Source: Pelagibacteraceae bacterium AG-390-O04 (GTDB taxonomy: Bacteria; Pseudomonadota; Alphaproteobacteria; Pelagibacterales; Pelagibacteraceae). From it: a DNA stretch of 64,000 bases. This document shows positions 32,430 through 40,786 of this stretch, one piece after another. The translations under genes and the position numbers were made by a program. The stretch lies in assembly GCA_003278065.1 (NCBI GenBank), contig QCHE01000001.1, forward strand, positions 1 to 64,000, in the 5' to 3' direction. The notes below the pieces were generated by a model. The model searched no databases, was not told where the DNA came from, and was given only the letters and a program-made list of their open reading frames with translations. Within the stretch, counting starts at the first letter, position 1. Every line of letters starts with the position of its first letter.

Positions 32430-33871
32430 TAACCAACACTCCCTTCTAAGCTAATACCTACAAGTTTCTGGGCTTCAACAGCAAACTCCATTGGTAATTG
32501 TTGCAATACCTCTTTACAAAAACCATTAACAATTAATCCTACAGCTTCCTCAGGATTAAGTCCTCTTTGTTGACAATAATGCAATTGTTCTTCGCTAATC
32601 TTAGATGTTGTAGCTTCGTGTGCAATATTTGAATCAAAATTTTTATTTTTAATATATGGGACTGTGTGTGCACCACATTTATTTCCCATTAACAAGGAAT
32701 CACACTGTGTATAGTTACTAGAATTTTTAGCTTTTGAATTAATATCTACTAAACCTCTGTAAGTCATGTCAGAAAATCCAGCACTTATACCTTTTGAAAT
32801 AATTTTACTTTTAGTATTTTTTCCTAAATGAATCATCTTTGTTCCGGTGTCTGCTTTTTGATGATTGTTGGTAATTGCTATTGAATAAAACTCACCAATT
32901 GAATTATCACCTTTTAATACACAGCTTGGATATTTCCAAGTTATAGCTGATCCTGTTTCAACTTGTGTCCAAGAAATCTTAGAATTTTTTCCCTTACATA
33001 ATCCTCTTTTGGTTACAAAATTATAAATTCCTCCTTTGCCATTTTCATCGCCCGGATACCAATTTTGTACTGTTGAATATTTTATTTCTGCATCATCTAA
33101 AGCAATCAGTTCAACATTTGCAGCATGTAATTGATTTTCATCTCTCATTGGAGCGGTACATCCTTCTAGATAACTTACATAACTTCCTTTATCAGCAATA
33201 ATTAATGTTCTTTCAAATTGTCCTGTCTCAGATGCATTAATTCTAAAATAAGTAGAGAGTTCCATTGGACATCTCACTCCCTCAGGAATGTAAACAAATG
33301 ATCCATCAGTGAATACTGCAGAATTCAAAGTCGCAAAAAAATGATCAGTAACTGGTATTACTGTTCCTAAATACTTTTTTACAAGATCAGGATGCTTTTG
33401 AATCGCTTCAGACATTGAACAAAAAATTATTCCCTGTTTTGTCAGCTCTTCCTTAAATGTTGTTGCAACTGACACAGAGTCAAAAACTGCATCTACCGCA
33501 ATACCATTTAAACGAGCTTGCTCTTGTAGTGGAATTCCAAGTTTTTTATAAGTTTCTAAAAGTTTTGGATCAAGCTCATCAAGACTTTTAGGTTTATCCT
33601 TCATGCTTTTTGGAGCAGAGTAATAATACAAATCTTGATAATCAATTTTTGGATATTTTGGTTTTTGCCAATTAGGCTCTTTCAATTGTTTAAATCTTTC
33701 AAAAGCTTTTAACCTAAAATCTAACATCCATTTTGGTTCTTTTTTTATTTTTGAGATAAATTTAATTACATCTTCATTAAGACCCTTGGGAGCCTTTATA
33801 TTTTCAATATCAGTTGTAAAACCATATTTATAATCTTTTAAATTTTCTATATCTTTTTCTCTTTTATCCAT
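32429..33871 (-). CDS. sufB: Fe-S assembly scaffold subunit SufB
   Basis: Core scaffold on which clusters form, 480 aa from ATG 33871. A TTG 18 bases upstream extends the frame, but it lies inside iscR, while the ATG follows the iscR stop by one base. Signatures are [36 protein letters not shown] (split by the Cys of GCTAP) and the C-terminal [20 protein letters not shown]. The expected acceptor Cys residues are present. It is the second gene of the operon. Confidence 0.95.
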   Translation of the reverse strand: MDKREKDIENLKDYKYGFTTDIENIKAPKGLNEDVIKFISKIKKEPKWMLDFRLKAFERFKQLKEPNWQKPKYPKIDYQDLYYYSAPKSMKDKPKSLDELDPKLLETYKKLGIPLQEQARLNGIAVDAVFDSVSVATTFKEELTKQGIIFCSMSEAIQKHPDLVKKYLGTVIPVTDHFFATLNSAVFTDGSFVYIPEGVRCPMELSTYFRINASETGQFERTLIIADKGSYVSYLEGCTAPMRDENQLHAANVELIALDDAEIKYSTVQNWYPGDENGKGGIYNFVTKRGLCKGKNSKISWTQVETGSAITWKYPSCVLKGDNSIGEFYSIAITNNHQKADTGTKMIHLGKNTKSKIISKGISAGFSDMTYRGLVDINSKAKNSSNYTQCDSLLMGNKCGAHTVPYIKNKNFDSNIAHEATTSKISEEQLHYCQQRGLNPEEAVGLIVNGFCKEVLQQLPMEFAVEAQKLVGISLEGSVG

Positions 33872-33872
33872 T

Positions 33873-34298
33873 TTAAACTCTTTTCTCAAAATTATTCTTA
33901 ACTAAATCCTCTAAACTTTTTTCCTCAAAAAAATTATTAATATGATTTTCAAGTTCATCCCAAAGATTATGGGTAATGCATTTGGTAGCTTTACCGTTAC
34001 ATCCTTTTTTAGAGTCTTTTTTACATTGAACCGTTTTTACTTTTTCATCAACTGCATCAAAAATATTTGTAAGCTTTATATCTTTGGCTTTTCTGTTTAA
34101 AACATATCCACCTTGAGTGCCTCTTACACTTTGCACTATTTCTTTTTTTCTCAATTTAGAAAAAATTTGTTCTAGATAATCTAAGGAAATTCCTTGTCTT
34201 AGTGATATATCTCTTAAAGAAACCGGGTTAATATTATTAAATCTTGCCAGGTCCATTAAAGCCATTACCGCATATCTGCCTTTAGATGTAAGTTTCAT
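33873..34298 (-). CDS. iscR: Rrf2-family Fe-S regulator (IscR-like)
   Basis: A 141-aa winged-helix regulator. The DNA-binding part runs [19 protein letters not shown] and [25 protein letters not shown] (about 3-52). Three Cys that can hold a [2Fe-2S] cluster are in [18 protein letters not shown], near residues 92-108. It is first in the suf operon, and an IscR type-1-like palindrome lies over its own promoter, so autorepression by the cluster-bound form is expected. Fits an IscR-like rather than a RirA-like protein by the cysteine spacing, although the two families are close. Confidence 0.9.
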   Translation of the reverse strand: MKLTSKGRYAVMALMDLARFNNINPVSLRDISLRQGISLDYLEQIFSKLRKKEIVQSVRGTQGGYVLNRKAKDIKLTNIFDAVDEKVKTVQCKKDSKKGCNGKATKCITHNLWDELENHINNFFEEKSLEDLVKNNFEKRV

Positions 34299-34318
34299 AA
34301 ATCCGCTATTTTAGGGGG

Positions 34319-34350
34319 TATATATAAACCTGACTAAAATAGTCAAGTAT
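34319..34350 (-). promoter_or_regulatory. suf promoter with IscR type-1-like box
   Basis: On the minus strand, 34350-34324 carries ATACTTGACT and then the palindrome GACTATTTTAGTC, close to the known IscR type-1 consensus (ATA-SYYGACTR-WWW-YAGTCRRS-TAT). TTGACT (34346-34341) is also a perfect -35 box, with TATATA at 34324-34319 as -10 after 16 bases. A bound regulator would cover the -35 site. The iscR ATG is about 14 bases beyond the expected start of transcription. Confidence 0.78.
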
Positions 34351-34432
34351 CAAATCAAAAAAAAGACTAACATTTTGTCACGCAGTTATGATAAACCTAA
34401 TTTTTTTTTGAGAATAATAATCAATAACAATT

Positions 34433-35089
34433 ATGGATAACAAAGTTTTAGAAATATTTATCCCTGGGCCAGCAGGAAGGCTAGAGGCAAAATATTATAA
34501 AAGTAAAAAAAATACATCTCCGATCGCTTTAGTTTTACAACCCCATCCTCAGTATGGAGGAACAATGAATAACAAAGTCGTAGTAGAAACTTTTAAAATA
34601 TTTATGGAAAATGACTTTTCAGTATGCAGAGTTAATTTTAGAGGTGTTGGAAAAAGCGATGGTGAATTTGATAATGGTCAGGGAGAATTAGCTGATGCAG
34701 CAGCAGCTTTAGATTGGTTAGAAAGAGAAAATTTTGACAATTCACAATGTTGGGTATCTGGATTTTCTTTTGGTTCGCTAATTGCAATGCAACTATTAAT
34801 GAGAAGACCAGAAATTAATAGATTTATTGCTATTTCTCCTCAGCCTAATGTTTATGATTTTTCATTTTTATCTCCATGTCCAACTTCTGGTTTAATGATT
34901 TATGGTAAGAAAGATGAGTTAGTTCCGCTAGAATATGTTACTGAATTAAATAAAAGATTAAGTGCACAAAAAGGGATAAATGTTGAATTCCAATCAGTTC
35001 CTGACTCAAATCATTTTTTTTCAAAAACCGAAGATTTATTAATTAAAAACTTAGATAAGTATATTAAAAAAGAAACAGCTCTTTATTAA
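34433..35089 (+). CDS. Alpha/beta hydrolase
   Basis: A 218-aa serine hydrolase. HPQYGGTMNNKVV (about 36-48) precedes FRGVGKSDGEFDNG (about 67-80). The nucleophile elbow is SGFSFGS with Ser near 110, an acid lies in YGKKDELVPLEYV and the His in PDSNHFFSK near 203. This is the YsgA/dienelactone-hydrolase-like group sometimes found as a small general esterase. It lies next to the suf promoter, divergent from iscR by 134 bases, and its end overlaps anmK by four bases. Substrate unknown. Confidence 0.87.
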   Translation: MDNKVLEIFIPGPAGRLEAKYYKSKKNTSPIALVLQPHPQYGGTMNNKVVVETFKIFMENDFSVCRVNFRGVGKSDGEFDNGQGELADAAAALDWLERENFDNSQCWVSGFSFGSLIAMQLLMRRPEINRFIAISPQPNVYDFSFLSPCPTSGLMIYGKKDELVPLEYVTELNKRLSAQKGINVEFQSVPDSNHFFSKTEDLLIKNLDKYIKKETALY

Positions 35090-36231
35090 AAGTTTTTTAC
35101 TATAACTCCACCAGTAGATGGTTCTTTACAACCAGTTGTATCTGGAAATGAAATAGGTAGTTTTAAAAGTGATCTTATAGCAAGATAAGCGAAGGCTTGG
35201 GACTCTACAAAGTCTCCATCTATTCCATATAGATCTATTTGATCAATGCTTATTTTTTCAAAGTTATTTTTTATACTTTCTAAAAGATGTTTATTTTTTC
35301 GCCCTCCTCCACAGACTAACCATTTATTCATGTCTGATTGATTAATTTTATGAGCATAATTCATTCCATCAGTAATAAGACTTGCGGTAAAACTAGTAAC
35401 AGTTGCAGCTCCATTTTCTAATGAAAGACCTTTTGCAAAAAAAACATCAAAGTCTTTAATATCCAAAGATTTTTTGTAATTTGAATTGACAGTAAAATTT
35501 TCTAAAGCCTGATTTAATACTAATTTATCAACTGTACCAGAACTTGCTATTAGACCATTTTCATCATATTTTTTTGGAGAATTTTTTCTAATCCATTCAT
35601 CTATTAAGCAATTCCCTGGTCCAATATCAAAAGCATAGATTTTTTCTAAATGCTCTAAATTTTCCCAACTTACTGTAGAAGTAATATTTGAAATTCCTCC
35701 TATATTTAAAATGTTTAAAGGAAATCCTAAATTAAATTTTTTGCTTATTTTATTTGCAAGAACGTTGTGAAAAATTGGAGTTAAAGGTGCACCCTGCCCC
35801 CCATTTTCTAAATCATTTTGTCTAAAATTATAAATAACTTTTTTTTTTGTTAATTGAGATAATAGTTTTCCATCACCTAATTGTTTTGTAATTTTATTTT
35901 TTGGATCATGAAATATTGTTTGTCCATGAAAACCTATTAAATCTACTGAATATTTTGATTTTTCAAGAATCTCATTTGCGGCTTTAACATGAAATAAGGT
36001 GATCTCTCTCTCTAAATCATTAATTTCATTTGAGTATTCACTTAATTTCTCTAAATTTGTAATTTTTTCCCTAATATTCAATATTTTTTGAATTAATTCT
36101 TTGTTATACTCAAAATATTCATTTAATATTGATGAAATTTCTCTATTACCATCTGACTTAATTATAGATACATCTACCCCATCTAATGAGGTACCACTCA
36201 TAAAGCCCATTGCTGTATATATTTTACCCAT
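35086..36231 (-). CDS. anmK: Anhydro-N-acetylmuramic acid kinase
   Basis: Phosphorylates 1,6-anhydro-MurNAc from peptidoglycan turnover and opens the anhydro ring to give MurNAc-6-phosphate. The 381-aa protein has the ATP site GFMSGTSLDGVD at 9-20, ILNIGGISNIT (about 175-185) and FDIGPGNCLIDEW (about 201-213). LVCGGGRKNKHL closes the active site near 310. No other recycling gene is nearby. It is divergent from tyrS by 47 bases. Confidence 0.94.
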   Translation of the reverse strand: MGKIYTAMGFMSGTSLDGVDVSIIKSDGNREISSILNEYFEYNKELIQKILNIREKITNLEKLSEYSNEINDLEREITLFHVKAANEILEKSKYSVDLIGFHGQTIFHDPKNKITKQLGDGKLLSQLTKKKVIYNFRQNDLENGGQGAPLTPIFHNVLANKISKKFNLGFPLNILNIGGISNITSTVSWENLEHLEKIYAFDIGPGNCLIDEWIRKNSPKKYDENGLIASSGTVDKLVLNQALENFTVNSNYKKSLDIKDFDVFFAKGLSLENGAATVTSFTASLITDGMNYAHKINQSDMNKWLVCGGGRKNKHLLESIKNNFEKISIDQIDLYGIDGDFVESQAFAYLAIRSLLKLPISFPDTTGCKEPSTGGVIVKNF

Positions 36232-36278
36232 TCTTATTTTTTTTTATTAAATATTGTATATTGTGAAACTATAGACTT

Positions 36279-37508
36279 ATGAATAAATTTTTAAAAGAAT
36301 TTAAAGATAGAGGTTTCTTCTATCAATGCACAAATGAAGAAGAATTATCTAATTTATTAAATAAAGAAAAAATCAAAGGTTATATTGGTTTTGACTGCAC
36401 TGCTGAAAGCCTTCATGTTGGAAGTTTGCTTCAAATAATGTGTTTAAGACTTTTACAGAGGTATGGGCATAGACCTATAGTGTTATTAGGTGGTGGTACC
36501 ACTAGAATTGGTGATCCCTCTGGAAAAGATAAAACAAGGAATATTTTAAGTGAAAAAGAAATTGAAAAAAATATAAAAAATATAGAGAAAATCTTAAAGA
36601 ATTTTTTAGGTACTAAAGATCCAAAAACAAAACCAATTTTTGTAAATAATTATTCTTGGTTGAAAAACTTAAACTATATTTCTTTTTTGAGAGATATCGG
36701 AAAACATTTTACGATAAATAAAATGTTAAGTTTTGATAGTGTTAAAACTAGATTGGAGAGAGAACAGTCCCTTAGTTATATGGAATTTAATTATATGATT
36801 TTGCAAGCTTATGATTTTTTGGAATTAAATAATAAAAAAGATTGTATTTTACAAATAGGTGGTTCAGACCAATGGGGTAATATTGTAAATGGTGTTGAGT
36901 TAATTAAAAGATATTCTAATAAACATGTTTATGGCTTAACAACGCCACTAATCACATTAGCATCTGGTGCAAAAATGGGAAAAACTGAGTCTGGTGCTAT
37001 TTGGTTAGATGAAAAGTTCATGTCGGCTTATGAATATTGGCAATTTTGGAGAAATACTGATGATAGAGACGTAATTAAATTTTTAAAGTTTTTTACTGAT
37101 ATTGATTTAAATGAAATAAATGCTCTTAAGGATAATGATATAAATCAATTAAAAATACTACTAGCTAATAAAACTACGACAATGTTGCATGGTGAAAAAG
37201 CTGCTCTTAAATCAGAAAAAGCTGCTCAAGAAGCTTTTTCAGGAAGTTTACTAGGATCTAATCTACCAACCGTTAAGATCACAACAAAAGATTTTAATAA
37301 AAAAATTGATATTATTTACCTTTTGATCCTTGCTAAGTTGGAAACATCTAAAAGTGAAATAAGAAGATTAATTAAAGGAAATGCAATTAAGATAAATGAT
37401 AAAGTTATTTCTGATGAAAAATTAATATTAACTTCTGAAATGTTTAAAGAAAATTATTTGAAATTATCTATTGGAAAAAAAAGACACTTTAAAATCGAGT
37501 TAAGTTAG
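36279..37508 (+). CDS. tyrS: Tyrosyl-tRNA synthetase
   Basis: Charges tRNA(Tyr). A 409-aa class Ic synthetase with YIGFDCTAESLHVGSLLQ (HIGH-like, about 36-53), GGSDQWGNIVNG (about 194-205) and the KMSKS-equivalent KMGKTESG (about 234-241). An S4 RNA-binding domain occupies the last 60 residues (SEIRRLIKGNAIKIND). Long T-run follows the stop, which overlaps the convergent gene by four bases. Confidence 0.95.
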   Translation: MNKFLKEFKDRGFFYQCTNEEELSNLLNKEKIKGYIGFDCTAESLHVGSLLQIMCLRLLQRYGHRPIVLLGGGTTRIGDPSGKDKTRNILSEKEIEKNIKNIEKILKNFLGTKDPKTKPIFVNNYSWLKNLNYISFLRDIGKHFTINKMLSFDSVKTRLEREQSLSYMEFNYMILQAYDFLELNNKKDCILQIGGSDQWGNIVNGVELIKRYSNKHVYGLTTPLITLASGAKMGKTESGAIWLDEKFMSAYEYWQFWRNTDDRDVIKFLKFFTDIDLNEINALKDNDINQLKILLANKTTTMLHGEKAALKSEKAAQEAFSGSLLGSNLPTVKITTKDFNKKIDIIYLLILAKLETSKSEIRRLIKGNAIKINDKVISDEKLILTSEMFKENYLKLSIGKKRHFKIELS

Positions 37509-39694
37509 TTTTTTTTTATTTTTTCAAGTGTTCTAGTAATAAATCTTGGTGTTAATGTTTTTATTGGATTAACACTTGTTTCTAAATTTTTAGGTGGACC
37601 TTTAATTTTAAAACTTACACCAAAAACTCCCTCACCGATTTTTTTACCTACTAAAATTTCACCTAAAATTGGAATTGATCCTATTGATTTATTAATTGTT
37701 GTTGCAGGGACCAAGGTTCCTCTCAAACTGATAAGTTTATTTTTTTTGATATAACCATTCATTAAGATTGAGATTGCAGGACCAATTGCATAGATTTCCT
37801 CAATATTCATCATTTCCCCTTTGTTTGCAAATTTCATCTCAAACTCGTTAAACCTTATACCTTCACCAGATAGTAAATCCGCAATCCCTTGGAGTGATGC
37901 TAATGTTAATATTTTTGTTAACACTGGTAGTTCCTTTAATTTAAAATCATAAATTCTCAATGTTGAATTTGACTCATCATTATTTTCAACTGAATAAAAA
38001 TCAAGAGATCCTTCACTAAATCCTTTTATGAACTTGTATCTATCAACAAGAGGTTTTGCTTTATCGGTAAATATTGTTGTTATTTGCTTTTCACCGTTAT
38101 TTTTTATTGTAAATGTAATTTTCTTTTCATTTGTAAATTTTGAAACCAAATTTAATTCTGAAATTTTATTTTTTTGTAAAAATAAATATCCTTTAAGATC
38201 TTTAATAATATTTTCTTTATCAAGATAAATTTTTTTGACATCAAAATTAAATCTCAAATCTCTCTTAAATATTGACAATTTATTCTTATCATCAGAATTA
38301 AGAAGTGTTTCAATAATTCTATCAATATTAAAACTTTCTCCACTCACAAGATAACCTTTTCTATTTTTAATTACCTGTATTTTGTTTTTAAAATTATTTT
38401 TATCTAAAAAATCTACCTTTAAGCTTAAAAAATCTTCAATTTGGTTTTTACTAGATAATGATAAATTTTTGACAGAAATTGAATTATTTTTTTCTTTTAA
38501 AAGGATTTCTTCAAATATTTTTTTGTTATTTTTTGACTGTGCTTTAATATTAATTTCTAAATCAGAATTTTTATCTTTTTCATAATTCAAAAATTGTAAA
38601 TTAATTTGATTTTTAAAAATTACTTTGGCATTATAATTATTAACATCCTTATTTTTTGTTAATTTATATTCTATCTTATCAGGCGCATTTTGTAACATCA
38701 TTTTGCCTGATCCAGATATCTTTAAATCATTTTTTTTATAGTTTAGCTTTATTTTATGATCTCGAAGAATTAATTCTTTTTTTATTTTTGGAAAAAATTT
38801 TTTAATCTTAAAAGAATTTTTAATTTTTAAATCATTTAAAACTATATCTGAGTTGTAATTCAAATTATTTATCTTAAAATTCTTGTCTAGTTGAAAATTA
38901 AAATTGTTTTTAGAGTTGAAATTTATTTCATTAATTTCTAAACCAAAGTTTTTTGATATAATTAAATCATTAATTTCTTTTTTGTTAATAATTGTATCTT
39001 TATTTTCTATTTTTCCTGAAACTGAAAATTTATTATTCTGTTTCTGAGCTGTTATTTCGTTTGAATAAATTTTTTTTCCATTAAATAAAAATTTTAAATC
39101 CTCAAATTGATAAAGATTTTGCTTAAAATTAAATTTTAAATCAATTTTATCTAACTCATATTTGTCTGAAAATCTTAATGTGCCATTCTTAATAATTCCA
39201 TCTAATTTATAATTATTTCCAAATTTACCTTTTTCATCAAATTTAAATTTAATATTTGCAATTAGATAACCATTCTTTATAAATTGCTCTAATACAAAAA
39301 GTTTTGGATCGTTTTTAAATAAACGAATTATTGATATCGAATTTTTTAAATTTACAGATTTTGTTGATGCATTTAATCCAGTTAAAATAAATTTTTCTTT
39401 TTTAATTACTGACAATAACGATATATCGGCTCCAATTTGCTCTAATTGTAAAATTTTTCCTCTATAATTTAAATTAGCCCCTATTGTTTTTGCTTTTAAA
39501 CTAAAAGTTAAAGGATTTAAAATAACACTGACTTTGTTGAGTTCTATATCTAAATTTTTATCTAATTTTTTAAATACTTTTGAAATTCTTTTATTTAATC
39601 TATCAGTTTCAATGCCAACTGTGCTTAAATAAGTTATACTAATTATTACTAATATTGATGATAATACAAAAAGTCTTATAATTATTTTTTTCAT
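37505..39694 (-). CDS. AsmA-like / DUF3971-type envelope protein
   Basis: A 729-aa protein with one N-terminal membrane helix (IIIRLFVLSSILVIISITYL) and a long beta-rich Asn/Lys-rich remainder that would face the periplasm. The last 130 residues match the AsmA-like C-terminal region: RIYDFKLKELPVLTKILTLA, then DLLSGEGIRFNEFEMKF and IPILGEILVGKKIGEGVFGVSF. Such YhdP/AsmA-type proteins are thought to bridge the membranes for lipid transfer. It is the last gene of the PBP1a-prfB unit and overlaps prfB by four bases. Family assignment rests mainly on the C-terminal part. Confidence 0.8.
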   Translation of the reverse strand: MKKIIIRLFVLSSILVIISITYLSTVGIETDRLNKRISKVFKKLDKNLDIELNKVSVILNPLTFSLKAKTIGANLNYRGKILQLEQIGADISLLSVIKKEKFILTGLNASTKSVNLKNSISIIRLFKNDPKLFVLEQFIKNGYLIANIKFKFDEKGKFGNNYKLDGIIKNGTLRFSDKYELDKIDLKFNFKQNLYQFEDLKFLFNGKKIYSNEITAQKQNNKFSVSGKIENKDTIINKKEINDLIISKNFGLEINEINFNSKNNFNFQLDKNFKINNLNYNSDIVLNDLKIKNSFKIKKFFPKIKKELILRDHKIKLNYKKNDLKISGSGKMMLQNAPDKIEYKLTKNKDVNNYNAKVIFKNQINLQFLNYEKDKNSDLEINIKAQSKNNKKIFEEILLKEKNNSISVKNLSLSSKNQIEDFLSLKVDFLDKNNFKNKIQVIKNRKGYLVSGESFNIDRIIETLLNSDDKNKLSIFKRDLRFNFDVKKIYLDKENIIKDLKGYLFLQKNKISELNLVSKFTNEKKITFTIKNNGEKQITTIFTDKAKPLVDRYKFIKGFSEGSLDFYSVENNDESNSTLRIYDFKLKELPVLTKILTLASLQGIADLLSGEGIRFNEFEMKFANKGEMMNIEEIYAIGPAISILMNGYIKKNKLISLRGTLVPATTINKSIGSIPILGEILVGKKIGEGVFGVSFKIKGPPKNLETSVNPIKTLTPRFITRTLEKIKKN

Positions 39695-40786
39695 TTTATT
39701 TGGTACAAAGATTTCTCTAAAAATTCATCTATCTCACCATCTAATACTTTATCAGGGTTTGAACTTTCATGGCTTGTTCTGTTATCTTTAACAAGTCTAT
39801 AGGGTTGAAGCACATAAGATCTGATCTGATGTCCCCAACCTATTTCTGATTTAGAGGCTATAACATTTTGGTTCATTTCCTCTTTTTTTTTTATTTCAAA
39901 ATCATATAATCTAGCTTTAAGCATGTTCATGCAAGTTTCTTTATTTTTATGTTGTGATCTTTCATTTTGACACTGAACAACTATTTTCGAAGGTATATGT
40001 GTAATACGAACAGCGCTATCTGTAGTATTTACGTGTTGACCACCCGCTCCACTTGATCTGTAAGTGTCTATTCTCAAATCTTTTTCTAAAATCTCTATGT
40101 TAATATTTTCATCTACTACTGGATATATCCAAACACTAGCAAAACTTGTATGTCTTCTAGCACCAGAGTCAAATGGAGATATTCTTACTAATCTATGAAT
40201 TCCAGACTCTTTTTTAAGCCAACCAAATACATAATCACCTTCAATTTTAATTGTTGATGATTTAATACCAGCTTCATCTCCCTTATGTTCACTAACTATC
40301 TGATATTTAAAATCTTTATTATCAGACCATTTCAGATACATCCTTCTTAACATATCAGCCCAGTCTTGACTTTCGGTGCCCCCTGCACCAGCATGTATTT
40401 CAATATAAGTATCTAGTGAGTCTAGTTCATTAGATAGGAAACATTTGATTTCATTTTTTTTTACAAGTTTTCTTAACTCTTTTATATTTTCATATACTTC
40501 TTTTTGTATGTCTATATTATTTTCTGATATAGCAAGTTGATTTAATTCATTTAAATCATTCAATTGTTTAATAGATCTATCATATGAATTAATTAGATCC
40601 TCAAAAAACTTTTTTTCTTTAACAATTTTTTGAGAATTGGCTTTATCTTGCCAAAAATTAACATTAAGCATTTGTTTATTATAACTATCTACTTTTAAGA
40701 AAATTTTATTTTTTTCAAAGATACTCCTTAACTCTTTGATTAATTTTCTCTATCTCTTTTTTAAAATTTAAATATTTATCATCCAT
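39691..40786 (-). CDS. prfB: Peptide chain release factor 2, with programmed +1 frameshift
   Basis: Terminates translation at UGA and UAA. A frame from ATG 40786 encodes 23 residues (MDDKYLNFKKEIEKINQRV then KEYL) and meets TGA at 40717-40715. Shifting +1 over the T continues with EKNKIFLKVDSYNKQML and on to 39691, giving about 364 aa, the normal RF2 length. The site reads AAGGAG-TAT-CTT-TGA, the known RF2 autoregulatory arrangement. The factor carries the RF2 SPF tripeptide in RISPFDSGARR and the catalytic GGQ in SSGAGGQHVN. A start at 40671 would lose the N-terminal helices. The ATG overlaps the stop of PBP1a (TAATG). Confidence 0.95.
40715..40729 (-). promoter_or_regulatory. RF2 recoding site
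   Basis: Minus strand AAGGAG (40729-40724), TAT, CTT, TGA (40717-40715). The internal Shine-Dalgarno-like AAGGAG lies three bases before the slippery CTT, the same geometry as in E. coli prfB. When RF2 is scarce, the ribosome pauses at UGA, slips +1 on CUU-U and makes full-length RF2. Confidence 0.95.

Noticed and set aside
33872-33889. TTG 33889 as sufB start
   Set aside because: It lies in the end of iscR; ATG 33871 follows the iscR stop by one base and gives the normal SufB N-terminus.
40669-40671. prfB starting at ATG 40671
   Set aside because: It would lack the N-terminal RF2 helices, while an upstream ATG plus canonical +1 recoding site gives the full normal length.
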